Shown piece by piece: positions 1 through 5,223 of a DNA stretch of 5,571 bases. Made by a program: the position numbers and the translations under genes. The number at the start of each line of letters is the position of its first letter. The stretch's first letter is position 1. The stretch is from Nitrospina sp. (GTDB lineage Bacteria; Nitrospinota; Nitrospinia; Nitrospinales; Nitrospinaceae): positions 1 through 5,571 of the forward strand of contig SMVS01000057.1 of NCBI GenBank assembly GCA_004357435.1, read 5' to 3'. The notes beneath the pieces are model-generated. The model had not been told where the DNA came from. It saw only the letters and a program-made list of their open reading frames with translations, and searched no databases.

Positions 1-719
1 CCATTGGAAAGATGCCAAAACCGGTAACTGAAATTAACGGCTTTGCCGTTGGGCAGATAATATTCGATGCCGGCGCCCGCTTGCAGAATGAATTGGAAGG
101 CCGTTGTGATTTCGAGAGATCCTTTATGCCAGTTGCCAACAGACATCCCACCGCCCGCGAAAAGAAAAGGCGCCCATTTTCTTTCCGGGCGGACAAACTT
201 ATATTCCAGTTGGAAAGGGGTGAGCCCGATCAGGTAGGTGGGAAATCCATCCACTTTTATCTTGTCGCGTTCCGGGTCCAATGTTGAAATAGCGATCGAG
301 AAGTCCACCACCCAATACAACGCCCCCTGGTAATATGAATCTCCCATGACGCCGGTGAGGTTGTATTTGAAGTAGGGGGAAAAGTAGGCGAATTGGATAT
401 CGGTCCGGTTGTTTCCCGGTTCAATCACCGGGGGGATGTTGATGGTGAAACCGTATCCCAATTGCAAGCCGAGCTCGTACTGCCCCGCCGCAAACCGGTC
501 GGAATAATCCGGAATTTGTATCGATCCTTGTCCCGGGATGAGTCCGATTTCAGCAAGAATTCTATAACCCGGAAAAGCTCCAGCCTCCTCCTGGAATGTG
601 GTTTCTGTCGCCAATGATCCTGTGCTCAACGGCAACCGGTCAAAAGCGTTCGGCGCCGCATGAGCCACGCCTAAACTCAGGGCAAAGAATAATACTGGAA
701 TCCCTAGCAACCACTGCAT
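1..719 (-). CDS. Acyloxyacyl hydrolase / PagL-like lipid A deacylase, C-terminus cut by window edge
   Basis: Reading leftward from the ATG at 719-717 gives 239 open codons with no stop before the window edge, so the C-terminus is missing. Residues 1-21 form a signal peptide: a hydrophobic core (LLGIPVLFFALSLGV) and a probable cut after AHA. The mature part has alternating aromatic and polar stretches (LGLQLGYGF, IQFAYFSPYFKYN, FLFAGGGMSVGNW, GIEYYLP) typical of an outer-membrane beta-barrel. The last visible residues, YRFWHLSN, match the conserved R-x2-H-x-S-N signature of the PagL/acyloxyacyl hydrolase family. This places the catalytic His at 236 and Ser at 238; the catalytic Glu would lie outside the window. 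Family members remove the 3-O acyl chain of lipid A in the outer membrane. The stretch before the motif is about 100 residues longer than in Pseudomonas PagL (H126/S128 in mature numbering). A strong GGGAGG ribosome site lies just upstream of the ATG. The alternative is another barrel protein with a chance H-x-S. Confidence 0.72.
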   Translation of the reverse strand, partial: MQWLLGIPVLFFALSLGVAHAAPNAFDRLPLSTGSLATETTFQEEAGAFPGYRILAEIGLIPGQGSIQIPDYSDRFAAGQYELGLQLGYGFTINIPPVIEPGNNRTDIQFAYFSPYFKYNLTGVMGDSYYQGALYWVVDFSIAISTLDPERDKIKVDGFPTYLIGLTPFQLEYKFVRPERKWAPFLFAGGGMSVGNWHKGSLEITTAFQFILQAGAGIEYYLPNGKAVNFSYRFWHLSN

Positions 720-752
720 ACGCCCTCCCTAGCTCCCCTTAAAAAAGAGACG

Positions 753-780
753 ATATTAACATACCAGCAAAATGCAGCAA
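753..780 (-). promoter_or_regulatory. Candidate sigma-70-type promoter for the PagL-like gene
   Basis: On the minus strand, TTGCTG (780-775) is followed after 16 bases by TAATAT (758-753), about 34 bases before the start codon. The -10 matches four of six consensus bases and the -35 three of six. An overlapping alternative -10 is TATGTT preceded by TGG. The position is right for a short leader, but the match is only moderate. Confidence 0.35.
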
Positions 781-785
781 CAGCC

Positions 786-810
786 TTTAACCGTATTAAT
801 GGTCGTTAAA
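786..810. repeat. Operator-like inverted repeat TTTAAC-N13-GTTAAA
   Basis: Perfect 6-base arms at 786-791 and 805-810 flank 13 bases that hold the palindrome ATTAAT (795-800). The dyad lies just upstream of the candidate -35 of the minus-strand PagL-like gene, a common place for an activator or repressor site. No T-run follows, so a terminator is unlikely. Short A/T-rich arms can also arise by chance. Confidence 0.3.
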
Positions 811-986
811 CCAGGCAAAACCCTACAAATATTATTTTTATATCGAAACACGTCCTTTTCGGAACAAAAATAAGCCGGCAAGGCTCTCCCCAGCCGTTGA
901 TGAAATTTGTGATTGCGAAGCCTCGGTGTTAGTATCTGGGTTTGACCATCCCCGCGAAACATTTTGAGGGATAAGGCTAATTTCTT

Positions 987-1015
987 GAACCGTTCCCGTT
1001 TTTGACTGCATCTTA
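987..1015 (+). promoter_or_regulatory. Possible ECF-type promoter upstream of the sigma factor gene
   Basis: GAACCGT at 987-993 resembles the GGAACTT-type -35 element read by many ECF sigma factors. After 17 bases it is followed by TCTTA (1011-1015), which resembles their -10. ECF operons are often autoregulated, so a site here is expected, but both elements are degenerate. The -35 candidate is itself the core of a small palindrome, GAAC-C-GTTC. An alternative housekeeping promoter would use TTGACT at 1002-1007, for which I see no good -10. Confidence 0.25.
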
Positions 1016-1080
1016 ATTCTGCTCAGCTTTATCAGGCCGGGTGAGGTGCTCAGGGTGCAAACCACCAGGATGCTTTCCCC

Positions 1081-1701
1081 ATGCCGACCCAGGAAGAAAA
1101 AGAGCTGGATGAAGTTCTGGTCCGGGATTTAAAAGCCGGCAAGCTGGAGGCATTCGACCAAATCGTCGAGATTTATCAGCGCAAGATTTACGCCCTGGCT
1201 TTTAACATGACCCGCAATCAGATGGACGCTCAGGACGTAGCTCAGGAAGTTCTGCTCAGCATTTACAGGAAGATCGACACCTTTCAGGGCAAATCGGCCT
1301 TTTCCAGCTGGGTGTACCGCATCACCCTGAACGCGAGCTACATGAAATTGCGTAACAGAAAAAAGGAGCAATACGTTTCACTGGATGAATTCATGCCCGC
1401 CTTTAACAACGCCGGGTTCCAGAGCGAAAAAATTACTGACTGGTCGGAAAACACGGAGTCGTTGCTGTTTTCCAATGAAACCAAGGGCATCATCGAAAAA
1501 GCGGTGGATCAGCTCCCGGAAAAGGAAAAGGTGGTGTTCATTTTGAGAGATGTCGACGGGTTGTCTACGGAAAAAGTGGGTGAGATTTTGGAACTCACCA
1601 TTCCAGCCGTGAAATCACGGTTGCACCGTGCGCGGCTTTTTCTGAGAAAAAAACTGTCCACCTACTTTGACGAGTTTCACGCCAAGGAAAAAAAGAAATG
1701 A
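1081..1701 (+). CDS. ECF (RpoE-like) RNA polymerase sigma factor
   Basis: This 206-residue protein directs RNA polymerase to a specific promoter set. Region 2 spans about residues 25-95. It contains DAQDVAQEVLLSIYRKI (core-binding and -10 recognition helices) followed by F-x-S-W-V-Y-R-I-x-x-N, the hallmark of the ECF family. Region 4 spans about 137-192, with LPEKEKVVFILRDVDGLS and the -35-binding helix-turn-helix ending in VKSRLHRARLFLRKKL. A 40-residue acidic linker joins them and no region 3 is present. An in-frame stop at 1042-1044 and the lack of another start codon make the ATG at 1081 the only credible start. The AGGA at 1067-1070 is a weak, rather distant ribosome site. The C-terminus is lysine-rich (KEKKK). 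The stop overlaps the start of the next gene, a zinc-type anti-sigma factor, so the pair is an operon and the sigma factor is presumably held inactive by that partner. Confidence 0.95.
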   Translation: MPTQEEKELDEVLVRDLKAGKLEAFDQIVEIYQRKIYALAFNMTRNQMDAQDVAQEVLLSIYRKIDTFQGKSAFSSWVYRITLNASYMKLRNRKKEQYVSLDEFMPAFNNAGFQSEKITDWSENTESLLFSNETKGIIEKAVDQLPEKEKVVFILRDVDGLSTEKVGEILELTIPAVKSRLHRARLFLRKKLSTYFDEFHAKEKKK

Positions 1702-1937
1702 TTTGCTGTAAAGAATGCATTGATCTGCTATACGACTATCTGGAAGGCACCCTGGATACCGGAACCATGGACTCTCTGGAAGAGCATTTTCAGGATTGCC
1801 CGCCGTGTATCTCATTTTTGAAAACTTATCAGAAAACCACGAATATTTGCCGGGAGTCCTTGGCCAAAATTGAAATTCCGGAAGTGGTGCAACGCAAACT
1901 CAAGGAATTTCTTCATAAAAATATTCAGAAAGCCTGA
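1698..1937 (+). CDS. Soluble zinc-binding (ZAS-type) anti-sigma factor
   Basis: This 79-residue protein overlaps the sigma gene by ATGA (1698-1701), which implies translational coupling and near-equal synthesis. It carries the zinc anti-sigma motif H-x3-C-x2-C as H30, C34 and C37 (HFQDCPPC). An N-terminal Cys at the family's usual place (C4, six residues before the LL of DLLYDYLEG) can supply the fourth ligand. Three Cys (3, 4 and 7) cluster at the N-terminus. No hydrophobic segment is long enough to cross the membrane, so it acts in the cytoplasm. Residues 38-79 form a helical, lysine-rich tail. In characterised ZAS proteins such as RsrA and ChrR this domain sequesters the sigma factor, and oxidation or metal loss can release it. 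A redox or metal signal here is an inference. Some small family members do not sense thiol state. Confidence 0.88.
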   Translation: MICCKECIDLLYDYLEGTLDTGTMDSLEEHFQDCPPCISFLKTYQKTTNICRESLAKIEIPEVVQRKLKEFLHKNIQKA

Positions 1938-1986
1938 GTCTCCCCGGCGCCCCTGAAAATCAATGCCCGCCCCCTAAAAAGGAAGA

Positions 1987-2015
1987 TTGACAAAAAAATG
2001 TTTTATTGCTTAACT
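1987..2015 (+). promoter_or_regulatory. Sigma-70 promoter with extended -10, upstream of the BFN gene
   Basis: A perfect TTGACA (1987-1992) is followed after 17 bases by TTAACT (2010-2015), which is directly preceded by TGC, an extended -10 motif. The -10 hexamer itself matches only three of six bases; the perfect -35 and the TGn element compensate. Transcription would start near 2022, giving a leader of about 90 bases before the ATG at 2113. This would separate the BFN gene from the sigma/anti-sigma operon. Confidence 0.55.
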
Positions 2016-2112
2016 GGTGTCGCAATCAAAGCCATTAAATCACCAATAAATAGCTGTAGCGCCTTGGAATGACAGTGAGTTTTTTAACCCATGCTTGCCG
2101 AGAGGAATCCTG

Positions 2113-2601
2113 ATGGTGGAAATGAAGGTTGAAGGTTTGACCCTGGATCCGTTGACCAATATGCCGATTATTATTTTAAAGGACGTTTCAGGAGATAAGG
2201 CTCTGCCCATTTGGGTTGGTTTTTTTGAGGCAAACGCCATTGCGCTGGAGATTGAAAAAATTGCGACCCCCCGGCCCATGACCCATGATTTGATGCAAAA
2301 TCTGATCTCCAACATGAAGGCCGAAATCAAACATATTCTGGTCAGTGAACTGAAGGACAACACGTTCTATGCGGTCATTTCTCTCGCGGTGGGAGAAGCA
2401 ACTTTGAGTATCGATTCCCGGCCCAGCGATGCTATCGCGTTGGCTTTGCGTGCCAAAGCCCCCATTTTCGTGAACGAATCGGTGATCGAAGCCGCCAAAA
2501 GCCTGGATCTGCCCGATGCCTCGAAGACCAACACCCAGGATAAAGATCAGTGGAAGCGGTGGCTGGACAATATCAAACCGCAGGATTTTGGGAACTTGTA
2601 A
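2113..2601 (+). CDS. Bifunctional nuclease family protein (BFN / DUF151)
   Basis: This 162-residue protein spans the whole BFN domain. Signature parts are VEGLTLDPLTNMPIIILKD at the N-terminus, LPIWVGFFEANAIALEIE (about 32-49), RPMTHDLM (about 54-61) and DSRPSDAIALALRAKAPIFV (about 101-120). A short polar C-terminal tail follows. Plant members of the family have reported RNase and DNase activity; the role of bacterial members is largely undefined and they are predicted to be cytoplasmic. The ATG at 2113 is chosen because GAGAGGAA lies 6-7 bases upstream. A TTG at 2095 would add six residues but would place that ribosome site inside the gene. The protein has no UVR or other extra domain. It is followed by a 119-base gap before NAD kinase, so it may or may not share that transcript. 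Confidence 0.9.
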   Translation: MVEMKVEGLTLDPLTNMPIIILKDVSGDKALPIWVGFFEANAIALEIEKIATPRPMTHDLMQNLISNMKAEIKHILVSELKDNTFYAVISLAVGEATLSIDSRPSDAIALALRAKAPIFVNESVIEAAKSLDLPDASKTNTQDKDQWKRWLDNIKPQDFGNL

Positions 2602-2619
2602 ATCCTCTGAAGCCCCGGC

Positions 2620-2637
2620 AATGCGGCATCCCGCATT
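2620..2637 (+). repeat. Perfect stem-loop after the BFN gene
   Basis: AATGCGG (2620-2626) and CCGCATT (2631-2637) pair over seven bases around the four-base loop CATC, 18 bases after the BFN stop codon. It is followed by CTCCACCC rather than a T-run, so it does not look like a standard intrinsic terminator. It could stabilise the mRNA end or partly attenuate read-through into the NAD kinase gene. Confidence 0.45.
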
Positions 2638-2720
2638 CTCCACCCACTATCGGTCCAGGTCCAATAATTTCCAGGGAACGTCATCCCTTCCGCTAAAACC
2701 ACCGATTGAGAGGGCGCACC

Positions 2721-3599
2721 TTGGACTCCATCAAAAACGTCGGCATCTTCTGCAAGCAGAAACCTGGCATCAGCGAAGAAGTTTTGGGTGAACTGACCGA
2801 CTGGTTGCGCCAAAAACATTATAATGTGCTGTTGGGCCCTGAAACCGCGCGGATTGTGGGCACAACTGCCGACCATAAAACAGAAGATATTCCTTCCCGG
2901 GTGGAATTGATCATCGTCCTCGGAGGAGACGGCACTTTATTGAGCGTCGCCCGCATTGCTCATTTACAGGAGGTGCCGATCCTGGCGGTCAACCTGGGAA
3001 GCCTGGGATTTTTAACGGAGGTGGCGCTCCCCGAACTCTACCAAACTCTGGAAGTGGTTCTCAAGGGAGAGTACACCACTGAAAATAGAATGCTTTTGAG
3101 CGCCGCTCTGGTCCGGGACGGCAAGCCCATACGCAATGACTTCGTATTGAACGACGTCGTGATCAACAAAAGCGCGGCGCGCATCGTCAACCTTGAAGTC
3201 CGGGTGGACGGTCAGGAAATGACTTCTTACCGGGCCGATGGATTGATCATCGCCACCCCGACCGGATCCACGGCTTATTCCCTCTCCGCCGGGGGACCGA
3301 TCCTGCACCCCGCGATGAAAGCGCTTCTTTTATCCCCGATATGCCCGTTTGCTTTGACCAACCGGCCCATCGTGGTTCCCGATCTTTCCGTTCTGCAAGT
3401 CCGGTTGACGACCGACGAGGAAGTCCAGATCACTCTGGATGGACAAATAGGCTACCCGATGTTGCGCAACGATTACCTCGAAGTCCGGCAAGCACCCACT
3501 CCGGTGAGGCTGGTTCAGGCCCCCGGGAAAAACTATTACCAGATTCTGCGGCAAAAACTCCACTGGGGCATACCCACCGATGACCAGAAAACCCACTGA
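2721..3599 (+). CDS. nadK: NAD kinase
   Basis: This 292-residue cytoplasmic enzyme phosphorylates NAD to NADP, the only known biosynthetic source of NADP. Diagnostic motifs are in order: GGDGT at 68-72 within VLGGDGTLL, NLGSLGFLTE at 91-100, ENRMLL at 121-126, NDVVI at 144-148, and DGLIIATPTGSTAYSLSAGG at 173-192. The late VQITLDGQ segment is also present. Length is typical for bacterial NadK. I choose the TTG at 2721 because GAGAGGG (2708-2714) sits six bases upstream and the product then begins MDSIKNVGIF, the usual N-terminal start of the fold. A TTG at 2706 would add five residues and overlap the ribosome site. No ATG lies near this position. The last 20 bases overlap the next gene in another frame, implying co-transcription with the amidase. 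Confidence 0.96.
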   Translation: MDSIKNVGIFCKQKPGISEEVLGELTDWLRQKHYNVLLGPETARIVGTTADHKTEDIPSRVELIIVLGGDGTLLSVARIAHLQEVPILAVNLGSLGFLTEVALPELYQTLEVVLKGEYTTENRMLLSAALVRDGKPIRNDFVLNDVVINKSAARIVNLEVRVDGQEMTSYRADGLIIATPTGSTAYSLSAGGPILHPAMKALLLSPICPFALTNRPIVVPDLSVLQVRLTTDEEVQITLDGQIGYPMLRNDYLEVRQAPTPVRLVQAPGKNYYQILRQKLHWGIPTDDQKTH

Positions 3600-4512
3600 T
3601 CCTCCACAATCCATTGTGGTTTGTGGAAAATCTCTGGACATCGGCACGCCGGTAATGTTGTGGGACCACCAGGACGGTTACTCGTGTCCGCACCGGCGCG
3701 GACGTCAGCCCTGCACGCAACACGACCGCTCATTGAATGACGCCCCCACCCAAAAGGCCACCGCTTACCAGATTGCCGATCCCGAAAAAGCTTATGAAGA
3801 ATTGATCCAGACCGTCCACCAACTGGTTCTCCATTACGATGTGTGTTACAACTCCCGCCACTGCCATAAGGTGCTGGCGGACAGCACGTTCAAAGGCAGT
3901 CATTTTTACCTGGATCTGGATGGAACCCTGTACCAAACCTGCGATCTGTACTGGAAAACCAATACCGCTCCCGCCGATGATGGCTGGGGGAACGAGCGCG
4001 CGGTGCATGTTGAAATTTCCAATCTTTCCTGGCAGGCGCTGACGGACGAATCCGACCTCTATCACGCGCCCAAAGATTTATACCGGAAAACATCCCAGGG
4101 CTGGCGGCTGGACCTGCCGGAGCAATACCAGCGTACTTTGCGGAATCCAAAATTTCAGGCCTACGCGGCCAGAGGGTACGGCGCCCGCGGGTATTTTAGC
4201 AGGCGCATCAATGGCCGGACCGTCCGCATGTGGGACTTCACCGAAGAACAATACCAGGCGTTGATTCGTTTGTGCGTTGGCGTCCATGGAATGCTCAAAA
4301 ATATCTCCCTCAAAGTGCCGTTCGATTCCGCAAAAAAATGCACCCCCCTCAGCAAAATTAAAAATTCCACCCGCTTCAAGGGAATCCTAGGCCATGCCCA
4401 CGTGCAGTCCGGCCAGCAAGAAGGTGTTAAGAAAAAGTACGATCCCGGCTCGGCTTTCAACTGGGTCAGACTGCGCCGTGAATTGCGCCGTCATGCCAGG
4501 GAAAAATCCTGA
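3580..4512 (+). CDS. Leaderless N-acetylmuramoyl-L-alanine amidase, Amidase_2 type
   Basis: This 310-residue protein probably cleaves the bond between N-acetylmuramic acid and L-alanine in peptidoglycan or its fragments. The Amidase_2 core is visible as VLHYD (first zinc His, H85), SHFYLDLDGTLYQ (107-119), N-E-R-A-V-H-V-E-I (catalytic-type Glu 145), GHAHV (zinc His 272) and KYDPGSAFNW (zinc Asp 288). This is the AmpD-like H/H/D pattern. Between E145 and H272 is an insertion of about 120 residues containing RGYGARGYF and WDFTEEQYQALIRL. The 80-residue N-terminus has C15, GTPVMLWDHQDGY, C36 and C45. The usual W-H-A after the DGxIYQ strand is replaced by T-N-T-A (127-130). I see no signal peptide or membrane helix, so it should be cytoplasmic unless exported another way. 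It starts inside nadK; no strong ribosome site is evident (a weak TGGGG lies about 12 bases upstream), which suggests translational coupling. Confidence 0.8.
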   Translation: MTRKPTDPPQSIVVCGKSLDIGTPVMLWDHQDGYSCPHRRGRQPCTQHDRSLNDAPTQKATAYQIADPEKAYEELIQTVHQLVLHYDVCYNSRHCHKVLADSTFKGSHFYLDLDGTLYQTCDLYWKTNTAPADDGWGNERAVHVEISNLSWQALTDESDLYHAPKDLYRKTSQGWRLDLPEQYQRTLRNPKFQAYAARGYGARGYFSRRINGRTVRMWDFTEEQYQALIRLCVGVHGMLKNISLKVPFDSAKKCTPLSKIKNSTRFKGILGHAHVQSGQQEGVKKKYDPGSAFNWVRLRRELRRHAREKS

Positions 4513-4552
4513 TCAGGCTTCACTCCGGCCTATTGAATGAACAAAAATTTTA

Positions 4553-4582
4553 TTGACCTCACCCCGCTTTTGCAGGTAGTTT
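4553..4582 (+). promoter_or_regulatory. Candidate promoter for the HAMP-like membrane protein gene
   Basis: TTGACC (4553-4558) is followed after 18 bases by TAGTTT (4577-4582), about 30 bases before the start codon. The -35 matches five of six consensus bases and the -10 only three of six. The 99-base gap after the amidase gene makes a separate promoter reasonable, but the weak -10 limits confidence. Confidence 0.35.
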
Positions 4583-4611
4583 GTTAGTTAAATCATCCTC
4601 AAGGAAAAGTA

Positions 4612-5079
4612 ATGAAAACAGGAATATTCCGGGACGAACTTCCCGGCGAAAAAAAAAGTATCATCAATCTGCTGATGACCGGCTATCTGGTGGTGATCTC
4701 AATCTTGGGATACATGGCGTTTTATTTGACTATACAAATGGGGCAGATCGACCGCATTCTCCAGCAGATGGATCGGGACGTTCTCACCACGGAGCAATTC
4801 AACGTTCTGCGGGACCGTCTATCGATCACCACCAAACGTCTCAGCGTCGAAGTGAAATGGCTGGCCGCTCTCGGCAGTCTGTTTGCGCTGATCGGAGGAG
4901 CGTACACTTATAATATGATAATTCGTCCGCTCAGAAAACTGGTCACTTGCATGGAGGAAGGTAGTGACGATCTTCCGGAAATCAGTTCCAACAACGAGAT
5001 CAAACAATTGATGACTGCCTTTTACGCGGCCCGATCAAAAACCTCGCCAGCGAACCCGCAAAACGTTTCCAATAACTGA
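4612..5079 (+). CDS. Two-helix membrane protein ending in a HAMP-like segment, no output domain
   Basis: This 155-residue protein has a short polar N-terminus, then a membrane helix at about 17-41 (IINLLMTGYLVVISILGYMA). A roughly 40-residue extracytoplasmic stretch follows (42-82) that looks coiled-coil-forming (MGQIDRILQQMDRDVL, LRDRLSITTKRL). A second helix lies at about 83-104. After it come IRPLRKLVTCMEEG and NEIKQLMTAFY (103-138), which resemble the two amphipathic helices of a HAMP linker, including the conserved Arg-Pro and the Glu of the second helix. HAMP domains normally pass signals from a sensor to a kinase, cyclase or chemoreceptor domain. Here the protein stops about 15 residues later, and the following DNA is hairpin-rich spacer, so no output domain follows by frameshift. 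The ATG has a good AAGGAAA site at 4601-4607. It may be a decayed chemoreceptor or kinase, or a partner subunit. The HAMP assignment is by pattern only. Confidence 0.7.
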   Translation: MKTGIFRDELPGEKKSIINLLMTGYLVVISILGYMAFYLTIQMGQIDRILQQMDRDVLTTEQFNVLRDRLSITTKRLSVEVKWLAALGSLFALIGGAYTYNMIIRPLRKLVTCMEEGSDDLPEISSNNEIKQLMTAFYAARSKTSPANPQNVSNN

Positions 5080-5094
5080 CCGGGCAAGGCCCGG
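5080..5094 (+). terminator. GC-only hairpin right after the HAMP-like gene
   Basis: CCGGGC (5080-5085) and GCCCGG (5089-5094) form a perfect six-pair GC stem with loop AAG, beginning at the base after the stop codon. No T-run follows (AGCTAATAGG), so it is not a classical intrinsic terminator. Its place at the gene end suggests a role in 3'-end formation or transcript protection. Confidence 0.35.
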
Positions 5095-5112
5095 AGCTAA
5101 TAGGTCGGGCTC

Positions 5113-5171
5113 TTCTTGCGCTCAACCAGCCTGCGGCTGGAGGCGGCTGATCAAACTTTTTCTTGCGCTCA
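5113..5171. repeat. 12-base direct repeat TTCTTGCGCTCA, two copies
   Basis: Identical 12-base copies lie at 5113-5124 and 5160-5171, 47 bases apart. The first is followed by the hairpin at 5126-5140. The second runs into another dyad at 5167-5184. This repeat-plus-hairpin layout resembles small dispersed intergenic elements of the REP type, but copies elsewhere in the genome cannot be seen from here. Confidence 0.5.
5126..5161 (+). terminator. Hairpin followed by a T-run, possible plus-strand terminator
   Basis: CCAGCC (5126-5131) pairs with GGCTGG (5135-5140) around the loop TGC. CAGCC can alternatively pair with the second GGCTG at 5145-5149, which places the five-T run at 5157-5161 seven bases after the stem. 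The first pairing is more stable but leaves 16 bases before the Ts. This is the best terminator candidate for the HAMP-like gene, though imperfect. Confidence 0.4.
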
Positions 5172-5184
5172 GCAATTATTGAGC
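5167..5184. repeat. Short dyad GCTCA-N8-TGAGC
   Basis: Five-base perfect arms (5167-5171 and 5180-5184) enclose an A/T-rich loop. The left arm shares its first bases with the second copy of the direct repeat. It is weak as a stand-alone structure and is noted as part of the hairpin series between the converging genes. Confidence 0.3.
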
Positions 5185-5192
5185 ATGCAATT

Positions 5193-5223
5193 AGAGGTCA
5201 GCCCTCTGCCTCCCCTTAAGGGG
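5193..5223 (-). terminator. Paired hairpins after the right-edge minus-strand gene
   Basis: Reading leftward from the minus-strand stop at 5224-5226, the 12-base palindrome CCCCTTAAGGGG (5212-5223) comes first. Next is the stem AGAGG/CCTCT (5193-5197 with 5203-5207, five-base loop), followed by AATTGC. Neither has a strong T-run on the minus strand. The position directly after the stop codon suggests 3'-end formation for the leftward gene. Confidence 0.35.

Larger units (their letters stand above)
720..1080. other. Divergent intergenic region without a supported gene
   Basis: These 361 bases separate the minus-strand PagL-like gene from the plus-strand sigma factor gene. Two short overlapping minus-strand reading frames exist here (about 68 and 75 codons). 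Their translations are low-complexity or basic, show no domain pattern, and have no convincing ribosome site. What I can see are promoter candidates at both ends, an inverted repeat near 786-810, and an A/T-rich stretch around 825-845. I see no RNA gene. Confidence 0.6.

Noticed and set aside
756..1065. Two overlapping minus-strand frames in the divergent intergenic region
   Set aside because: They are short, mutually overlapping, lack good ribosome sites and show no recognisable protein features.
2095..2112. Upstream TTG start for the BFN protein
   Set aside because: The GAGAGGAA ribosome site at 2099-2106 would fall inside the coding region; the ATG at 2113 is correctly spaced from it.
2188..2643. 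151-codon minus-strand open frame opposite the BFN gene
   Set aside because: It lies almost wholly antisense to a clear conserved gene, has no domain pattern, and its openness follows from the codon bias of the real strand.
2663..2698. Possible promoter for nadK (AATAAT at 2663-2668, or GGAAC at 2675-2679 with TAAAA at 2694-2698)
   Set aside because: The AATAAT has no -35 at a workable distance, and the GGAAC/TAAAA spacing is too short for an ECF promoter.
2706..2720. Upstream TTG start for NAD kinase
   Set aside because: It overlaps the GAGAGGG site that serves the TTG at 2721, and the added residues are not part of the usual fold.
3341..3583. 80-codon plus-strand frame inside nadK
   Set aside because: It is an out-of-frame shadow of a well-conserved enzyme with no protein-like features.
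4559..4574. Sigma-54-like -12 element TTGCA before the HAMP-like gene
   Set aside because: There is no TGGC-type -24 element at the required distance.
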